A stretch of 64,000 nucleotides of DNA from Schlegelella aquatica (GCF_026013905.1 NZ_CP110257.1:2192001-2256000), one strand, 5' to 3'. Numbered from the stretch's first letter, positions 27,162 through 36,057 are shown. The notes: generated by a model not told the origin, from the letters alone. Numbers and translations are program-made.

Positions 27162-28388
27162 ATGCAGTCCACAGTCTCCCCCACCCCTGCCGCGCGCCTG
27201 TCGATGACCCAGGTGGTCTTGTGCGGCGCCCTGATCGTCACGCTGTCCATGGGCATACGCCACGGCTTCGGTCTGTGGCTGCAACCGATCACGATGGACC
27301 GCGGCTGGACGCGCGAGACCTTCGCCTTCGCCATCGCGGTGCAGAACCTGATGTGGGGCGCCGCGGGCCCGTTCGCCGGGATGCTGGCCGACCGCTTCGG
27401 CGCCTTCCGCGTGCTGGTCGTCGGCGCGCTGCTCTACGCGGCCGGGCTGGTGCTGATGGGCCTGGCCACCTCGGGGCTCGCCTTCACCGGCAGCGCGGGG
27501 CTGATGCTGGGCCTGGCGCAATCGGGCACCACCTACGCGATCGTCTATGGCGTGATCGGCCGCAATGTCGCACCGGAGCAGCGCTCCTGGGCCATGGGGG
27601 TGACGGCCGCCGCCGGCTCGTTCGGCCAGTTCCTGATGGTGCCCGTGGAAAACTGGCTGATCGGCAGCTTCGGCTGGCAGCAGGCGTTGTTCATCCTCGG
27701 CTGCCTGGCGCTGGCCATCGCCCCGCTGGGCCTCGGCCTCAAAGAGCCGCAGAGCACGCGCGCGGCGGCGGGCCATCAGAGCATCGGCCAGGCCCTGCGC
27801 GAGGCCTTCGGCTACCCGAGCTTCCAGTTGCTGATGGCCGGCTACTTCGTGTGCGGGTTCCAGGTCGTGTTCATCGGCGTGCACATGCCCAGCTACCTGA
27901 AGGACCACGGCATGTCCCCGCAGGTGGCCACCTATGCGCTCGCGCTGATCGGCCTGTTCAACGTGATCGGCACCTATGCCGCGGGTGCGCTGGGCCAGCG
28001 CATGCCCAAGCGCTACATCCTCTCGGCCATCTACTTCCTGCGCTCGGTGGCGATCGTCGTGTTCCTCAGCGTGCCGCTCACGCCGATGAGCGTCTATGTG
28101 TTCTCGTCGGTCATGGGGCTGCTGTGGCTGTCGACCGTGCCGCCGACCAATGCGGTGGTGGCGCAGATCTTCGGCGTGCAGTACCTGTCGATGCTGGGGG
28201 GCTTCGTGTTCTTCTCGCACCAGATCGGCTCGTTCCTGGGCGTGTGGCTCGGCGGCAAGCTGTACGACGCGACCGGCACCTACGACGTGGTGTGGTGGAT
28301 CGCAGTCGCGCTGGGCGTGTTCGCCGGGCTGGTGAACCTGCCGGTGCGGGAAAGCGCCATCGCCCGGCCGGCCCCGGCTGCGGCATGA
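27162..28388 (+). CDS. MFS transporter
   Basis: A 408-residue secondary transporter of the major facilitator superfamily with about 12 hydrophobic helices. The MFS-type motif between helices 2 and 3 is GMLADRFGAFRVLV near residue 82. The opening part MGIRHGFGLWLQPIT resembles MFS carriers of the monocarboxylate/oxalate-formate type. The substrate is not identifiable. The start was set at MQSTVSPTP. It is divergent from parE and followed by a very small membrane-protein gene. Confidence 0.88.
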   Translation: MQSTVSPTPAARLSMTQVVLCGALIVTLSMGIRHGFGLWLQPITMDRGWTRETFAFAIAVQNLMWGAAGPFAGMLADRFGAFRVLVVGALLYAAGLVLMGLATSGLAFTGSAGLMLGLAQSGTTYAIVYGVIGRNVAPEQRSWAMGVTAAAGSFGQFLMVPVENWLIGSFGWQQALFILGCLALAIAPLGLGLKEPQSTRAAAGHQSIGQALREAFGYPSFQLLMAGYFVCGFQVVFIGVHMPSYLKDHGMSPQVATYALALIGLFNVIGTYAAGALGQRMPKRYILSAIYFLRSVAIVVFLSVPLTPMSVYVFSSVMGLLWLSTVPPTNAVVAQIFGVQYLSMLGGFVFFSHQIGSFLGVWLGGKLYDATGTYDVVWWIAVALGVFAGLVNLPVRESAIARPAPAAA

Positions 28389-28395
28389 TGCGGGG

Positions 28396-28542
28396 ATGGA
28401 CACGCGCCGGATTCCGCCCTCGCGCTGGCTGCGCGGCGTCGCCTGGGTTGCGGCGGCCGCGGGGTTGACCGCGGTGTTCCTCGCCTACCTGCGTCCCGGG
28501 CTCATGATGAGCCTGGCCAACCAGCTCTGGAGCTGCTTTTGA
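28396..28542 (+). CDS. 48-residue single-pass membrane protein
   Basis: This short open frame codes for 48 residues: a basic N-terminus (MDTRRIPPSRWLRG), one hydrophobic helix (residues 14-31), then YLRPGLMMSLANQLWSCF and a stop. Small proteins ending in a similar (L)ANQLW-CF motif occur widely in beta- and gammaproteobacteria, from general knowledge of the group. It begins eight bases after the MFS stop and ends 19 bases before the SDR start, so it is likely co-transcribed with both. Function is unknown. Confidence 0.65.
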   Translation: MDTRRIPPSRWLRGVAWVAAAAGLTAVFLAYLRPGLMMSLANQLWSCF

Positions 28543-28561
28543 ACGGCGCGGCGCCTCTGGC

Positions 28562-29383
28562 ATGAAAGTCGTCGTCCTCACGGGAGCCTCGGACGGGATC
28601 GGGGCCGAGATGGCCCGGCAACTGGCGCGCCGCGAGCAAGCCGGCGTGGCCCTGGTGCTGGCCGCGCGCAGCGCCGACAAGCTCGAGGCGGTGGCGGCCG
28701 ACTGCCGCGCCTGCGGTGCGCAGGCGCTCGTGCAACCCACCGACGTCTCGCGCCAAGACGACTGCCGCGCCCTCGTCGACGCTGCCGTCGACGCTTTCGG
28801 CCGGCTCGACGTGCTCATCAACAACGCGGGCATGTCGGCCCATGCGCCTTTCGAGGAGGTGCGCGACCTCGGCTGGTACGAAACGCTCATGCGCATCAAC
28901 TTCTGGGGCGCGGTCTGGTGCACCCACGCCGCCTTGCCCCATCTGCAGGCGAGCCGCGGCCGGATCGCCGCCGTGAGCAGCCTGGCCGGCCTCGTCGGCG
29001 TGCCGGGCCGCACGGCGTACAGCGCGACCAAGTTCGCGATGAACGGCTTCTTCGAGTCCTTGCGGGTCGAGCTGATCCCGCACGGCGTGTCGGTCACGCT
29101 GGCCTACCCGGGCGTCGTCGCCACCGGGATCCGCTACCGCGGGTTCAACGCCGCCGGCGAGCCCGCCGGCCGCAGCGGCCTCGATGAACGCGGCGCGATG
29201 AGCCCGGCCGCCTGCGCCCGCCTGATCCTCGACGGCGTCGAGCAGCGCCGGCGCGAGGTGGTGATGACGACCAAGGGCAAGCTCGGCCGCTGGCTCAAGC
29301 TCGTGGCCCCTCGGGTGGTGGACCGCATGGCGCTGGCCGCGCTCAACCGCGACGCCGCGCCGCCCTCGAAGGCCCGGCGATGA
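28562..29383 (+). CDS. SDR-family oxidoreductase
   Basis: A 273-residue short-chain dehydrogenase/reductase. The nucleotide-binding motif TGASDGIG is at residues 7-14 and NNAG at 87-90. The catalytic Ser140, Tyr153 and Lys157 are in place (YSATK). An Arg after the second strand (AARSADK) suggests NADP(H) preference, which is inference. The C-terminal basic stretch resembles membrane-associated SDRs. It overlaps the next gene by four bases (ATGA). Confidence 0.9.
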   Translation: MKVVVLTGASDGIGAEMARQLARREQAGVALVLAARSADKLEAVAADCRACGAQALVQPTDVSRQDDCRALVDAAVDAFGRLDVLINNAGMSAHAPFEEVRDLGWYETLMRINFWGAVWCTHAALPHLQASRGRIAAVSSLAGLVGVPGRTAYSATKFAMNGFFESLRVELIPHGVSVTLAYPGVVATGIRYRGFNAAGEPAGRSGLDERGAMSPAACARLILDGVEQRRREVVMTTKGKLGRWLKLVAPRVVDRMALAALNRDAAPPSKARR

Positions 29384-29977
29384 GCGCCGCCGCGGCTCAC
29401 CCCGGGGTGTCTCACCCGTCGCCCTGGATCCGGCGCTGGTCGCATCTGGTGCCAGCCACCGCGACGGTGCTCGACGTGGCCTGCGGCAGCGGCCGCCACG
29501 TGCGCTGGTTCGCCTCGCGCGGTGCCCGCGTCACCGGGGTGGACCGCGACGCCGGGGCCGTCGAGGGCCTGCGCGAGATCGCCGAGATCCTCGTCGCCGA
29601 CATCGAATCCGGCCCGTGGCCGTTCGAGGGCCGGCGCTTCGATGCGGTCGTCGTCACCCACTACCTGTGGCGCCCGCTGCTGCCGCGCATCGTGGAGGCG
29701 GTGGCGCCGGGCGGCGTGCTGCTGTACGAAACCTTCGCGACCGGCCAGGAGACCGTCGGGCGGCCGTCGAACCCCCACTTCCTGCTGCGCCCGGGCGAAC
29801 TGCTCGACGCCGTGCGGGGCGAACTGCGTGTGGTGGCCTATGCGGGGCGAACTGCGTGTGGTGGCCTATGAGGACGGCTTCCTGGACGAGCCCGCGCGCT
29901 ACGTGCAGCGCGTCGCCGCCGTGCGCGAGCGCGCCGCAGCCTGCGCCCCCCGCTACCCGCTGGAGCCCGTGCCCTAG
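29380..29977 (+). pseudogene. SAM-dependent methyltransferase, frameshifted by a 28-bp tandem duplication
   Basis: The first frame encodes a class I methyltransferase with the SAM motif VLDVACGSGRH near residues 30-40 and the acidic GVDRDAGAV after strand 2. A perfect 28-base direct duplication (29813-29840 and 29841-29868) shifts the frame. The natural 3' end, reading EDGFLDEPARYVQRV and ending PLEPVP, is therefore out of frame. As written, translation stops at 29871 after 163 residues. Removing one copy restores a 189-residue protein ending at 29977. It sits between an SDR gene (ATGA overlap) and dapA. Recent mutation or an assembly error are both possible. Confidence 0.82.
29813..29868 (+). 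repeat. 28-bp perfect tandem duplication inside the methyltransferase gene
   Basis: Two identical 28-base copies abut at 29840/29841. Because 28 is not a multiple of three, the duplication shifts the frame. The copies are identical, so the event is recent or artefactual. Deletion of one copy by recombination would restore the gene. Confidence 0.9.
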
Positions 29978-30022
29978 CCGCCCCGCGTGGCACAATCGCC
30001 AGATTCCGAGGAAACCAGACGC

Positions 30023-30904
30023 ATGAGACCGATTGTTGGCAGCATCGTCGCGCTGATCACGCCGATGCACGAAGACGGCAGCGTGGACTACGACACCCTG
30101 CGCCGCCTGATCGACTGGCACATCGCCGAGGGCACGGATTGCATCGGCGTCGTCGGCACCACGGGCGAGTCACCGACCGTGACCGTCGAGGAGCAGGCCG
30201 AGATCATTCGCGTGGCCGTCGAGCACGCGAAGGGTCGTGTACCGATCATGGCCGGCGCGGGCGCCAACTCCACGCGCGAAGCCATCGAGCTGTCGAAGTA
30301 CGCCAAGCAGGTCGGCGCCGACTGCACGCTGCAGGTCGTGCCCTATTACAACAAGCCCACGCAGGAAGGGATCTACCGGCACTTCCGCGCCATTGCGCAG
30401 GCCGTGGACATCCCGATGATCCTGTACAACGTGCCCGGCCGCACCGTGGCCGACATGCAGCACGAGACGGTGCTGCGGCTGGCCGAAGTGCCCGGTATCG
30501 TGGGCATCAAGGAGGCCACCGGCAACATCGACCGTGCCGCCTGGCTCATCAAGCAGGTGCCCAAGCACTTCTCGGTCTACTCCGGCGACGACCCGACCGC
30601 CATCGCGCTGATGCTGCTCGGCGGCCACGGCAACGTGAGCGTCACCGCCAACGTCGCCCCCAGGGCGATGCACGAGCTGTGCATGGCGGCCATCGCCGGG
30701 GACGCCAAGCGCGCCGTTCAGATCCACATGAAGCTGCTGGCGCTGCACAAGCTGCTCTTCGTCGAGCCCAACCCCATCCCCGTCAAGTGGGCCCTGGCCC
30801 GCATGGGCAAGGCCGGCCCGGCACTGCGCCTGCCGCTGGTGCCGCTGTCCGCCGCGCACCACGCCGCGCTGGAACAAGCCCTGCGCGAGGCCGAGCTGCT
30901 GTGA
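30023..30904 (+). CDS. dapA: 4-hydroxy-tetrahydrodipicolinate synthase
   Basis: A 293-residue Class I aldolase-type enzyme that condenses pyruvate with aspartate semialdehyde, the first committed step of diaminopimelate and lysine synthesis. Motifs are GTTGES (45-50), [10 protein letters not shown] (Tyr109 region), the YNVPGRT segment (Tyr135, Arg140) and the Schiff-base Lys163 in [10 protein letters not shown]. The start (MRPIVGSIV) fits the family length. A CACAAT sequence at 29990-29995 may be a -10 box. bamC follows, the arrangement seen in many proteobacteria. Confidence 0.96.
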   Translation: MRPIVGSIVALITPMHEDGSVDYDTLRRLIDWHIAEGTDCIGVVGTTGESPTVTVEEQAEIIRVAVEHAKGRVPIMAGAGANSTREAIELSKYAKQVGADCTLQVVPYYNKPTQEGIYRHFRAIAQAVDIPMILYNVPGRTVADMQHETVLRLAEVPGIVGIKEATGNIDRAAWLIKQVPKHFSVYSGDDPTAIALMLLGGHGNVSVTANVAPRAMHELCMAAIAGDAKRAVQIHMKLLALHKLLFVEPNPIPVKWALARMGKAGPALRLPLVPLSAAHHAALEQALREAELL

Positions 30905-30971
30905 CGCGCCTGCCGGTGCCCGCGACGGGCGCCGCCCACCTCGACCCGATCCCGTGCCGGAGAACCTTTCT

Positions 30972-32123
30972 GTGAACGTGCCCCTGTCTCGGCAACCGCT
31001 CCTCGTGCGACGCACTGCGCTGGCGACCCTCGTGGCGGCGGCCCTCACCGGCTGCTCCTCGCTGAACTCGCTGATGGAAGGCGACCGGGTGGACTACCGC
31101 AGCGGCGGATCGAAGTCCGCACGGCTGGAAGTGCCGCCGGACCTCACCCAACTGCAGCGCGATGCGCGCTACCAGGTGCCTGGCGGCGGCAGCGTGAGCG
31201 CGGCCGAACTGGAGCGCGCGCAGGCGAGCGCCCCGCGGGGCACCAGCGGCGCGAGCACGGTGGCGCCCTCGTCGATCGGCGATGTGCGCATCGTGCGCGC
31301 GGGCGACGAGCGTTGGCTCGTGACCTCGCAGACGCCCGAGCAGGTGTGGCCGCAACTGCGCGCCTTCTGGCAAGAGCTGGGATTCAACCTCACCACCGAC
31401 TCGCCGCAAACGGGCGTGATGGAGACGGACTGGGCCGAGAACCGCGCCAAGTTGCCGATGGACATCATCCGCCGCACGCTGGGCCGCGTGCTGGAGTCGT
31501 TCTACTCCACCGGTGAGCTCGACCGCTTCCGTACCCGCGTCGAGCGCACGCCCGCCGGCACCGAGATCTACATCAGCCACCGCGGGATGGAAGAGGTCTA
31601 CACCAACCAGCAGCAGGACCAGACCCGCTGGCAGCCCCGCAAGCCCGACCCGCAACTCGAGGCCGACATGCTCTCGCGCCTGATGGTCAAGCTCGGCGCC
31701 AAGCCTGAGGAAGCGCGCGCAGCGGTCGCAAACGCCCCGAGCGCACCCGCCAAGGCACGGGTCGTCGAGGTCGCCGGCGGCCGTGCCGTGCAGCTCGACG
31801 AAGGGTTCGACCGCGCCTGGCGGCGCGTCGGGCTCTCGCTGGACCGCAGCGGCTTCACCGTCGAAGACCGCGATCGCGGGCAAGGCACCTACTACGTGCG
31901 CTATGTCGCGCCGGATGCGAGCAAGGACCGCCGCGAGCCCGGGCTGTTGAGCCGCTGGTTCGGTTCGTCCGACCGCAACGCGCCTGCGCCCAGCCGCTAC
32001 CGCATCGCGGTGCGCAGCGAAGGCGAGCGCACGCTGGTCTCGGTGCTGGACGCCCAAGGCGCGCCGGACCGCAGCGGCAACGGCGAGCGCATCCTCCAGC
32101 TGTTGGCAGACGATCTGAAGTGA
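30972..32123 (+). CDS. bamC: outer membrane protein assembly factor BamC (NlpB/DapX lipoprotein)
   Basis: A 383-residue lipoprotein of the BAM complex that inserts beta-barrel proteins into the outer membrane. The N-terminus is a lipoprotein signal with lipobox LTGC near residue 28. A conserved BamC lead segment (DYRSGGSKSARLEVPPDLTQ) follows, then two helix-grip domains. The GTG start is chosen because GGAG lies nine bases upstream; another GTG six codons earlier overlaps that site. It lies downstream of dapA as in E. coli. The C-terminal domain is complete. Confidence 0.9.
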   Translation: MNVPLSRQPLLVRRTALATLVAAALTGCSSLNSLMEGDRVDYRSGGSKSARLEVPPDLTQLQRDARYQVPGGGSVSAAELERAQASAPRGTSGASTVAPSSIGDVRIVRAGDERWLVTSQTPEQVWPQLRAFWQELGFNLTTDSPQTGVMETDWAENRAKLPMDIIRRTLGRVLESFYSTGELDRFRTRVERTPAGTEIYISHRGMEEVYTNQQQDQTRWQPRKPDPQLEADMLSRLMVKLGAKPEEARAAVANAPSAPAKARVVEVAGGRAVQLDEGFDRAWRRVGLSLDRSGFTVEDRDRGQGTYYVRYVAPDASKDRREPGLLSRWFGSSDRNAPAPSRYRIAVRSEGERTLVSVLDAQGAPDRSGNGERILQLLADDLK

Positions 32124-32139
32124 CGGGCGGGCCGCGCCG

Positions 32140-32913
32140 ATGCTGCGCTTTTGCAGTCTGGGCAGCGGCAGCTCCGGCAACGCCACGCTGGTCGAGGCGC
32201 GCAGCGGCACGACGGTCACGCGGCTTCTGATCGACTGCGGGCTGTCGTTGCGCGAGCTCGACGCGCGGCTCGCGCTGCTCGGGTTGGCCGCAGGAGACCT
32301 CGACGCGGTCTTCGTCACCCATGAGCACAGCGACCATGTCGGCGCCGCGGCAGCACTCGCGCGCCGGCACCGACTCCCAGTGTGGGCCAGCCAGGGAACG
32401 TGGCTGGCATGCCGCGAAGACCTGGGGCCGCATTGGCACCCCGCCCGAGACGGCGAAGCCATCGCCCTCGGGGACCTGCACCTGCTGCCATACACCGTGC
32501 CCCACGACGCCCGCGAGCCGCTGCAGCTCGTGTGCAGCGACGGTCGCGCGCGGCTCGGGGTGTTGACGGACGCCGGCACGCACACGCCTCATCTGCTCCA
32601 GCAACTCGCCGGCTGCGAAGCCTTGATCCTGGAGTGCAACCACGACCCGGAGCTCTTGCGGCGCTCGCGCTATCCCGCCTTCCTGAAAACGCGCATCGCG
32701 GGCCCGCACGGCCACTTGTCCAACGAGACGGCGCACGAGATCCTGCGAAGCTGCCGTCACGGCCGTCTGCGGCATGTCGTGGCGGCTCACTTGAGCGAGG
32801 AGAACAACCGCCCGGCCCTGGCTGCCGCAGCGCTCGCCGCGGCACTCGGGGCCGAGCCTGACGACATCGTGGTCGCAGACGCGTCGCGCGGATTCGGCTG
32901 GCTCGAAGTCTGA
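32140..32913 (+). CDS. MBL-fold metallo-hydrolase (YycJ/WalJ-like)
   Basis: A 257-residue metallo-beta-lactamase-fold hydrolase. The metal-binding motif THEHSDH gives His61, His63, Asp65 and His66. The opening LRFCSLGSGSSGNATLVE and the later GHLSNETAHEIL and AAHLSEENNRP are typical of the YycJ/WalJ-type nuclease-like group. Cytoplasmic; the substrate is uncertain, possibly nucleic acid or cyclic phosphodiesters. It lies 16 bases after bamC and is followed by a strong terminator. Confidence 0.88.
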   Translation: MLRFCSLGSGSSGNATLVEARSGTTVTRLLIDCGLSLRELDARLALLGLAAGDLDAVFVTHEHSDHVGAAAALARRHRLPVWASQGTWLACREDLGPHWHPARDGEAIALGDLHLLPYTVPHDAREPLQLVCSDGRARLGVLTDAGTHTPHLLQQLAGCEALILECNHDPELLRRSRYPAFLKTRIAGPHGHLSNETAHEILRSCRHGRLRHVVAAHLSEENNRPALAAAALAAALGAEPDDIVVADASRGFGWLEV

Positions 32914-32924
32914 GCCGCGAAACA

Positions 32925-32952
32925 AAAAGCCGCTCGGTGTCGAGCGGCTTTT
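32925..32952. terminator. bidirectional intrinsic terminator
   Basis: A perfect 12-bp stem, AAAAGCCGCTCG with CGAGCGGCTTTT, encloses a four-base loop GTGT. T and A runs flank it on opposite strands, so it should terminate transcription from both the MBL hydrolase gene and the convergent lipoprotein gene. Confidence 0.9.
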
Positions 32953-32972
32953 CTCGTCGATTCTGACGGGGA

Positions 32973-33185
32973 TTACTGCGACGCGGCGGAAGCAGCCGGG
33001 GCAGCAGCAGAAGCAGCGTCAGCCGGAGCCGAAGCAGCGTCGGCCGGGGCAGAAGCCACCGGAGCGGGCGCCGGGGCGGGGGCCTCAGCAGCGGGGGCCG
33101 GAGCGGGAGCCGGCTCTTCCTTCTTGCCGCAAGCGGCCAGCGCCAGGGCAGCGATCACGGAAGCCAACAGAAGCGACTTTTTCAT
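32973..33185 (-). CDS. small alanine/proline-rich lipoprotein
   Basis: A 70-residue lipoprotein. The signal MKKSLLLASVIAALALAAC ends in lipobox LAAC at Cys19. The mature part is KKEEPAPAP followed by alanine/proline/serine repeats. Such low-complexity lipoproteins are common in Burkholderiales and have no known function. A TATAAT sequence on the minus strand at 33299-33304 is a possible -10 box. The gene is followed by the shared terminator at 32925-32952. Confidence 0.8.
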   Translation of the reverse strand: MKKSLLLASVIAALALAACGKKEEPAPAPAPAAEAPAPAPAPVASAPADAASAPADAASAAAPAASAASQ

Positions 33186-33298
33186 TCCTTATTTCCTCGA
33201 AAAGTTCGACCAATTACCGGTAATCGTCGGAACTCCTCCTGAGCGCTGAGTCCCAACCAAGACTTGGAACGCGTGAGCATTTCCTTGCCCAGCCGGAA

Positions 33299-33304
33299 AT
33301 TATA
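33299..33304 (-). promoter_or_regulatory. candidate -10 box for the small lipoprotein gene
   Basis: Read on the minus strand the sequence is TATAAT, in a locally AT-rich stretch about 115 bases upstream of the lipoprotein ATG. No good -35 box is seen at the usual spacing, so this is only a candidate. Confidence 0.3.
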
Positions 33305-33323
33305 GATCCGGGAAAACCAGAAT

Positions 33324-33827
33324 TCATAGTCCCAAGGTGGTGGCCGGGAAGGCGTCGATGCTCCGCAGCCACAGTTCGCCCAGCATCTCCCGGCTTTGCA
33401 GCAAATCCGATGCCTGGGTCTCCACTGCACCCCGGTACCGCTGTGTATCGAAGAGCCGCAACTGCACGTCCCCGCCCCACCAGAGGCAGGGAATGTCGTC
33501 GGGCTTGAGCTCGGGCAGGGCCCGGCAGACGACGGCATGGCTCCAAGTCCGCCTCCAGGCCACCCAACGGGCATGCTGCCGAGGCACCTCGTCGAAGCGG
33601 GAGGCCAGCATCACCAGCCGGCGGTGACCGTAGGCCCAGGCCTGCAGCGCCTCGACCACGGCGCGCTCGCCCAGGGGCCATTGCGCGTAGTCCACGTCGC
33701 AGCACCACAGCTCGCGAGCACCGGCCGCCGCCGCGTGGGCGAAGGCCTCGCGCAGTGCCTGCTGGAAGGCGGGCCGCCCGGCGATCGGGCCGGGATGCAG
33801 GCCGCCCGCGTCCGCCTCGTCAGTCAT
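33324..33827 (-). CDS. hypothetical protein overlapping the RoxA-like gene
   Basis: A 167-residue soluble protein that I cannot assign to a named family with confidence. Recognisable stretches are ARELWCCDVDYAQWPLGERA near residue 40 and LPELKPDDIPCLWWGGDVQL near residue 105. It has no signal or membrane helix. The start (MTDEADAGG) overlaps the end of the RoxA-like gene by eight bases, so the two are probably translated from one message. It may be a protein that works with, or is merely co-expressed with, the oxygenase. Confidence 0.75.
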   Translation of the reverse strand: MTDEADAGGLHPGPIAGRPAFQQALREAFAHAAAAGARELWCCDVDYAQWPLGERAVVEALQAWAYGHRRLVMLASRFDEVPRQHARWVAWRRTWSHAVVCRALPELKPDDIPCLWWGGDVQLRLFDTQRYRGAVETQASDLLQSREMLGELWLRSIDAFPATTLGL

Positions 33828-34977
33828 CGTCGACCTCCGCACTCCGGGGGTGCACCCAACCGTCGTCCGCCCACTGCTGGAGCAACTCGCACGCCTCCGG
33901 GCTCAAGCGAGCGACATCTGCCGCCTCCAGCTGGCGCTGGTCGGCCAGCCTGCGCATCAGGGCCGCGTCGCGTCCAGTGGCCCGATACGATGCCCCGTTG
34001 ATGAACACATGGGCGTCGTCGTAGAGCATGCGGCTGCGCCGGTCCAGGCGCACGCCCGCGCGCACGTCGTCCGCCTCCGCGATCTCGAAAGCCACGTGGC
34101 ACTTGGGCTCGCTCAGGTACTCGCCCAGGGCGCGCGCCAGTGCGCGTTCGTCGGCGAGCACCGCATCGATCGCCCGGCGCGCGAACTCATGCAATGCCGC
34201 CGGCACCTCGCCCGGCATCTCGGTGGCCGGCTGTGAAGGGTCCCGGTACAGCGGATCGCGGTCCTCGTCGAGTTCCTCCTCGTAGGCCTCGATCATGCGA
34301 GCCACGACCTCGCGGACGAGTTCGCTGCGGCGAGGGGCGCGAAACCCGATCGAATAGGTCATGCACTCGCCCACCGCCACGCCATCGTGCGCCCAGCGCG
34401 GCGGCAGGTACAGCATGTCGCCCGGCTCGAGGACGTACTCCTCCTCGGGCTCGAAGTGCTTGAGGATCTTGAGCGGCACGCCCTCCTCCAACTCGGCATG
34501 GGCCATGCGCCCGATGCGCCAGCGCCGCTGCCCGTGGACCTGCAGCAGGAACACGTCGTAGGAGTCGAAATGCGGGCCCACGCCGCCCCCGTCGGTGGCG
34601 TAGGAGATCATCAGGTCGTCCAGTCGTGCATCGGGCACGAACCGGAACGACTGCATGAGCCGGTGCACCGATTCGTCGTGCAGATCCATGCCTTGCAGCA
34701 GCACCGTCCAACCGCTTTGGGTGATCGGGGGAAGCGCCCGGCGGGGCAAAGGCCCCTGCCGCAGTTGCCACTCGCGGCCCTGGCGCACGACGAGGCGCGA
34801 CTCGACACCCTCTTCGCCGGCCAAGGCCAGCAGTTGCGTGCGCGTCAGCAAGGGCTGGATGCCAGGGACCGCCTGGCGAACGAGCAAGGGCTTTTTGTGC
34901 CAGTGGCGGCGCATGAACTGAGCAGGGCTGAGCCCCCCGAGCAGTGAGAGCTTTTGGTCGATGTCCATGCCCGCCAT
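33820..34977 (-). CDS. JmjC/cupin oxygenase, RoxA (YcfD)-like 50S protein L16 arginine hydroxylase
   Basis: A 385-residue 2-oxoglutarate/Fe(II)-dependent oxygenase. The metal triad is visible as His136 and Asp138 in GPHFDSYDVFLLQVHG and His197 in PPRWAHDGVA. Residues 1-40 (LGGLSPAQFMRRHWHKKPLL) and the C-terminal winged-helix-like part match the ribosomal oxygenase family. E. coli RoxA hydroxylates an arginine of ribosomal protein L16; the substrate here is inferred from family. It is divergent from an FKBP isomerase with only 17 bases between the starts. Confidence 0.88.
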   Translation of the reverse strand: MAGMDIDQKLSLLGGLSPAQFMRRHWHKKPLLVRQAVPGIQPLLTRTQLLALAGEEGVESRLVVRQGREWQLRQGPLPRRALPPITQSGWTVLLQGMDLHDESVHRLMQSFRFVPDARLDDLMISYATDGGGVGPHFDSYDVFLLQVHGQRRWRIGRMAHAELEEGVPLKILKHFEPEEEYVLEPGDMLYLPPRWAHDGVAVGECMTYSIGFRAPRRSELVREVVARMIEAYEEELDEDRDPLYRDPSQPATEMPGEVPAALHEFARRAIDAVLADERALARALGEYLSEPKCHVAFEIAEADDVRAGVRLDRRSRMLYDDAHVFINGASYRATGRDAALMRRLADQRQLEAADVARLSPEACELLQQWADDGWVHPRSAEVDDD

Positions 34978-34994
34978 TGTGCGATCATTGGCCG

Positions 34995-35519
34995 ATGCTG
35001 ATATCCGCTCCCTGCGTCGTCAGTCTCACCTGGCGACTCGAAGACACCCTGGGCAACCTGATCGACGAGCTGAGCGATCCGGTGGAGTTCTTCTACGGAG
35101 GAGACGACCTGCTCGCCAAGGTCGAGGAAGTGCTCGAGGGACAGGAAACCGGATTCGAGACGCAGGTGCAGCTCGAGCCGGACCAGGCCTTCGGCGACTA
35201 CGACTCCTCGCTGGTCTTCTTCGAGGAACGCCACCTGTTCCCCGAGCAGATCGAGCCCGGCATGCAGTTCGACGGGCCTCCCGAGGGAACGACGACGCCC
35301 GGCATGCCGACCGATCGCATCTACACCGTCACGGAGGTCTACGACAGCCACGTGGTGCTCGACGGCAACCACCCGCTGGCCGGCATCGCGCTGCGCCTGA
35401 CGCTCAAGGTGCGAGACGTGCGGCCGGCCACGCCCGAGGAGATCGAGCAGCGCTCGGTCAGCGAGCCGGTGTTCACGGTGATGAACACGGTGATGCCGCC
35501 CCCCGGGCAGGTGCACTGA
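34995..35519 (+). CDS. FKBP-type peptidyl-prolyl isomerase (SlyD-like)
   Basis: A 174-residue proline isomerase/chaperone of the SlyD-like group. The FKBP fold is interrupted by an insert-in-flap domain, from about VQLEPDQAFGDYDSSLVFF to the HPLAGIALRLTLKVRDVR segment. The histidine-rich metal-binding tail of E. coli SlyD is absent; the C-terminus ends MPPPGQVH. It is probably cytoplasmic, since no signal peptide is present. It is divergent from the RoxA-like gene. Confidence 0.88.
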   Translation: MLISAPCVVSLTWRLEDTLGNLIDELSDPVEFFYGGDDLLAKVEEVLEGQETGFETQVQLEPDQAFGDYDSSLVFFEERHLFPEQIEPGMQFDGPPEGTTTPGMPTDRIYTVTEVYDSHVVLDGNHPLAGIALRLTLKVRDVRPATPEEIEQRSVSEPVFTVMNTVMPPPGQVH

Positions 35520-35601
35520 GCCCGGTTCGCTCCCCTCCCGCGGCCGGCTCCCTGCGCGCACGATGCGAGCGCGTGGAAGACGCTCGCCGCGGTCGCCGCG
35601 C

Positions 35602-36057
35602 TCAGTGCTTGCCGGTCGAGCCGAAACCGCCCTCGCCGCGCTGCGAGGTGCCGAACTCCTCGACGCGCCGGAAGCTCGCCTGCACGACGGGCACGATGAC
35701 CATCTGCGCGATGCGCTCGAAGGGTTGCACGGTGAACGACTCGTGGCCGCGGTTCCAGCAGCTCACCATGAGCTGCCCCTGGTAATCGGAGTCGATCAGA
35801 CCGACGAGATTGCCCAGCACGATGCCGTGCTTGTGCCCGAGGCCGGAGCGCGGGAGGATCAAGGCGGCGAGCCCCGGGTCGGCGATGTGCATGGCCAGGC
35901 CGGTGGGAATCAGTGCCGACTGGCCCGGTTGCAGCACCACAGGTTCGTCCAAGCAGGCGCGCAAGTCGAGCCCCGCGCTGCCGGGTGTGGCGTAGGCCGG
36001 CAGGAAGTCCGCCACCCTGGGGTCGAGCACCTTGAGATCGATGAGGGTCATGGTCAT
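35602..36057 (-). CDS. dut: dUTP diphosphatase
   Basis: A 151-residue trimeric dUTPase that hydrolyses dUTP to dUMP and pyrophosphate, keeping uracil out of DNA and feeding dTMP synthesis. Conserved motifs are [45 protein letters not shown] and the C-terminal [12 protein letters not shown]. The start overlaps the coaBC stop as ATGA, so the two are translationally coupled, an arrangement common in proteobacteria. Confidence 0.96.
   Translation of the reverse strand: MTMTLIDLKVLDPRVADFLPAYATPGSAGLDLRACLDEPVVLQPGQSALIPTGLAMHIADPGLAALILPRSGLGHKHGIVLGNLVGLIDSDYQGQLMVSCWNRGHESFTVQPFERIAQMVIVPVVQASFRRVEEFGTSQRGEGGFGSTGKH

Noticed and set aside
29380..29977. Programmed ribosomal frameshift in the methyltransferase
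   Set aside because: A perfect 28-bp duplication fully explains the frame change, and no slippery heptamer or stimulatory structure is needed.
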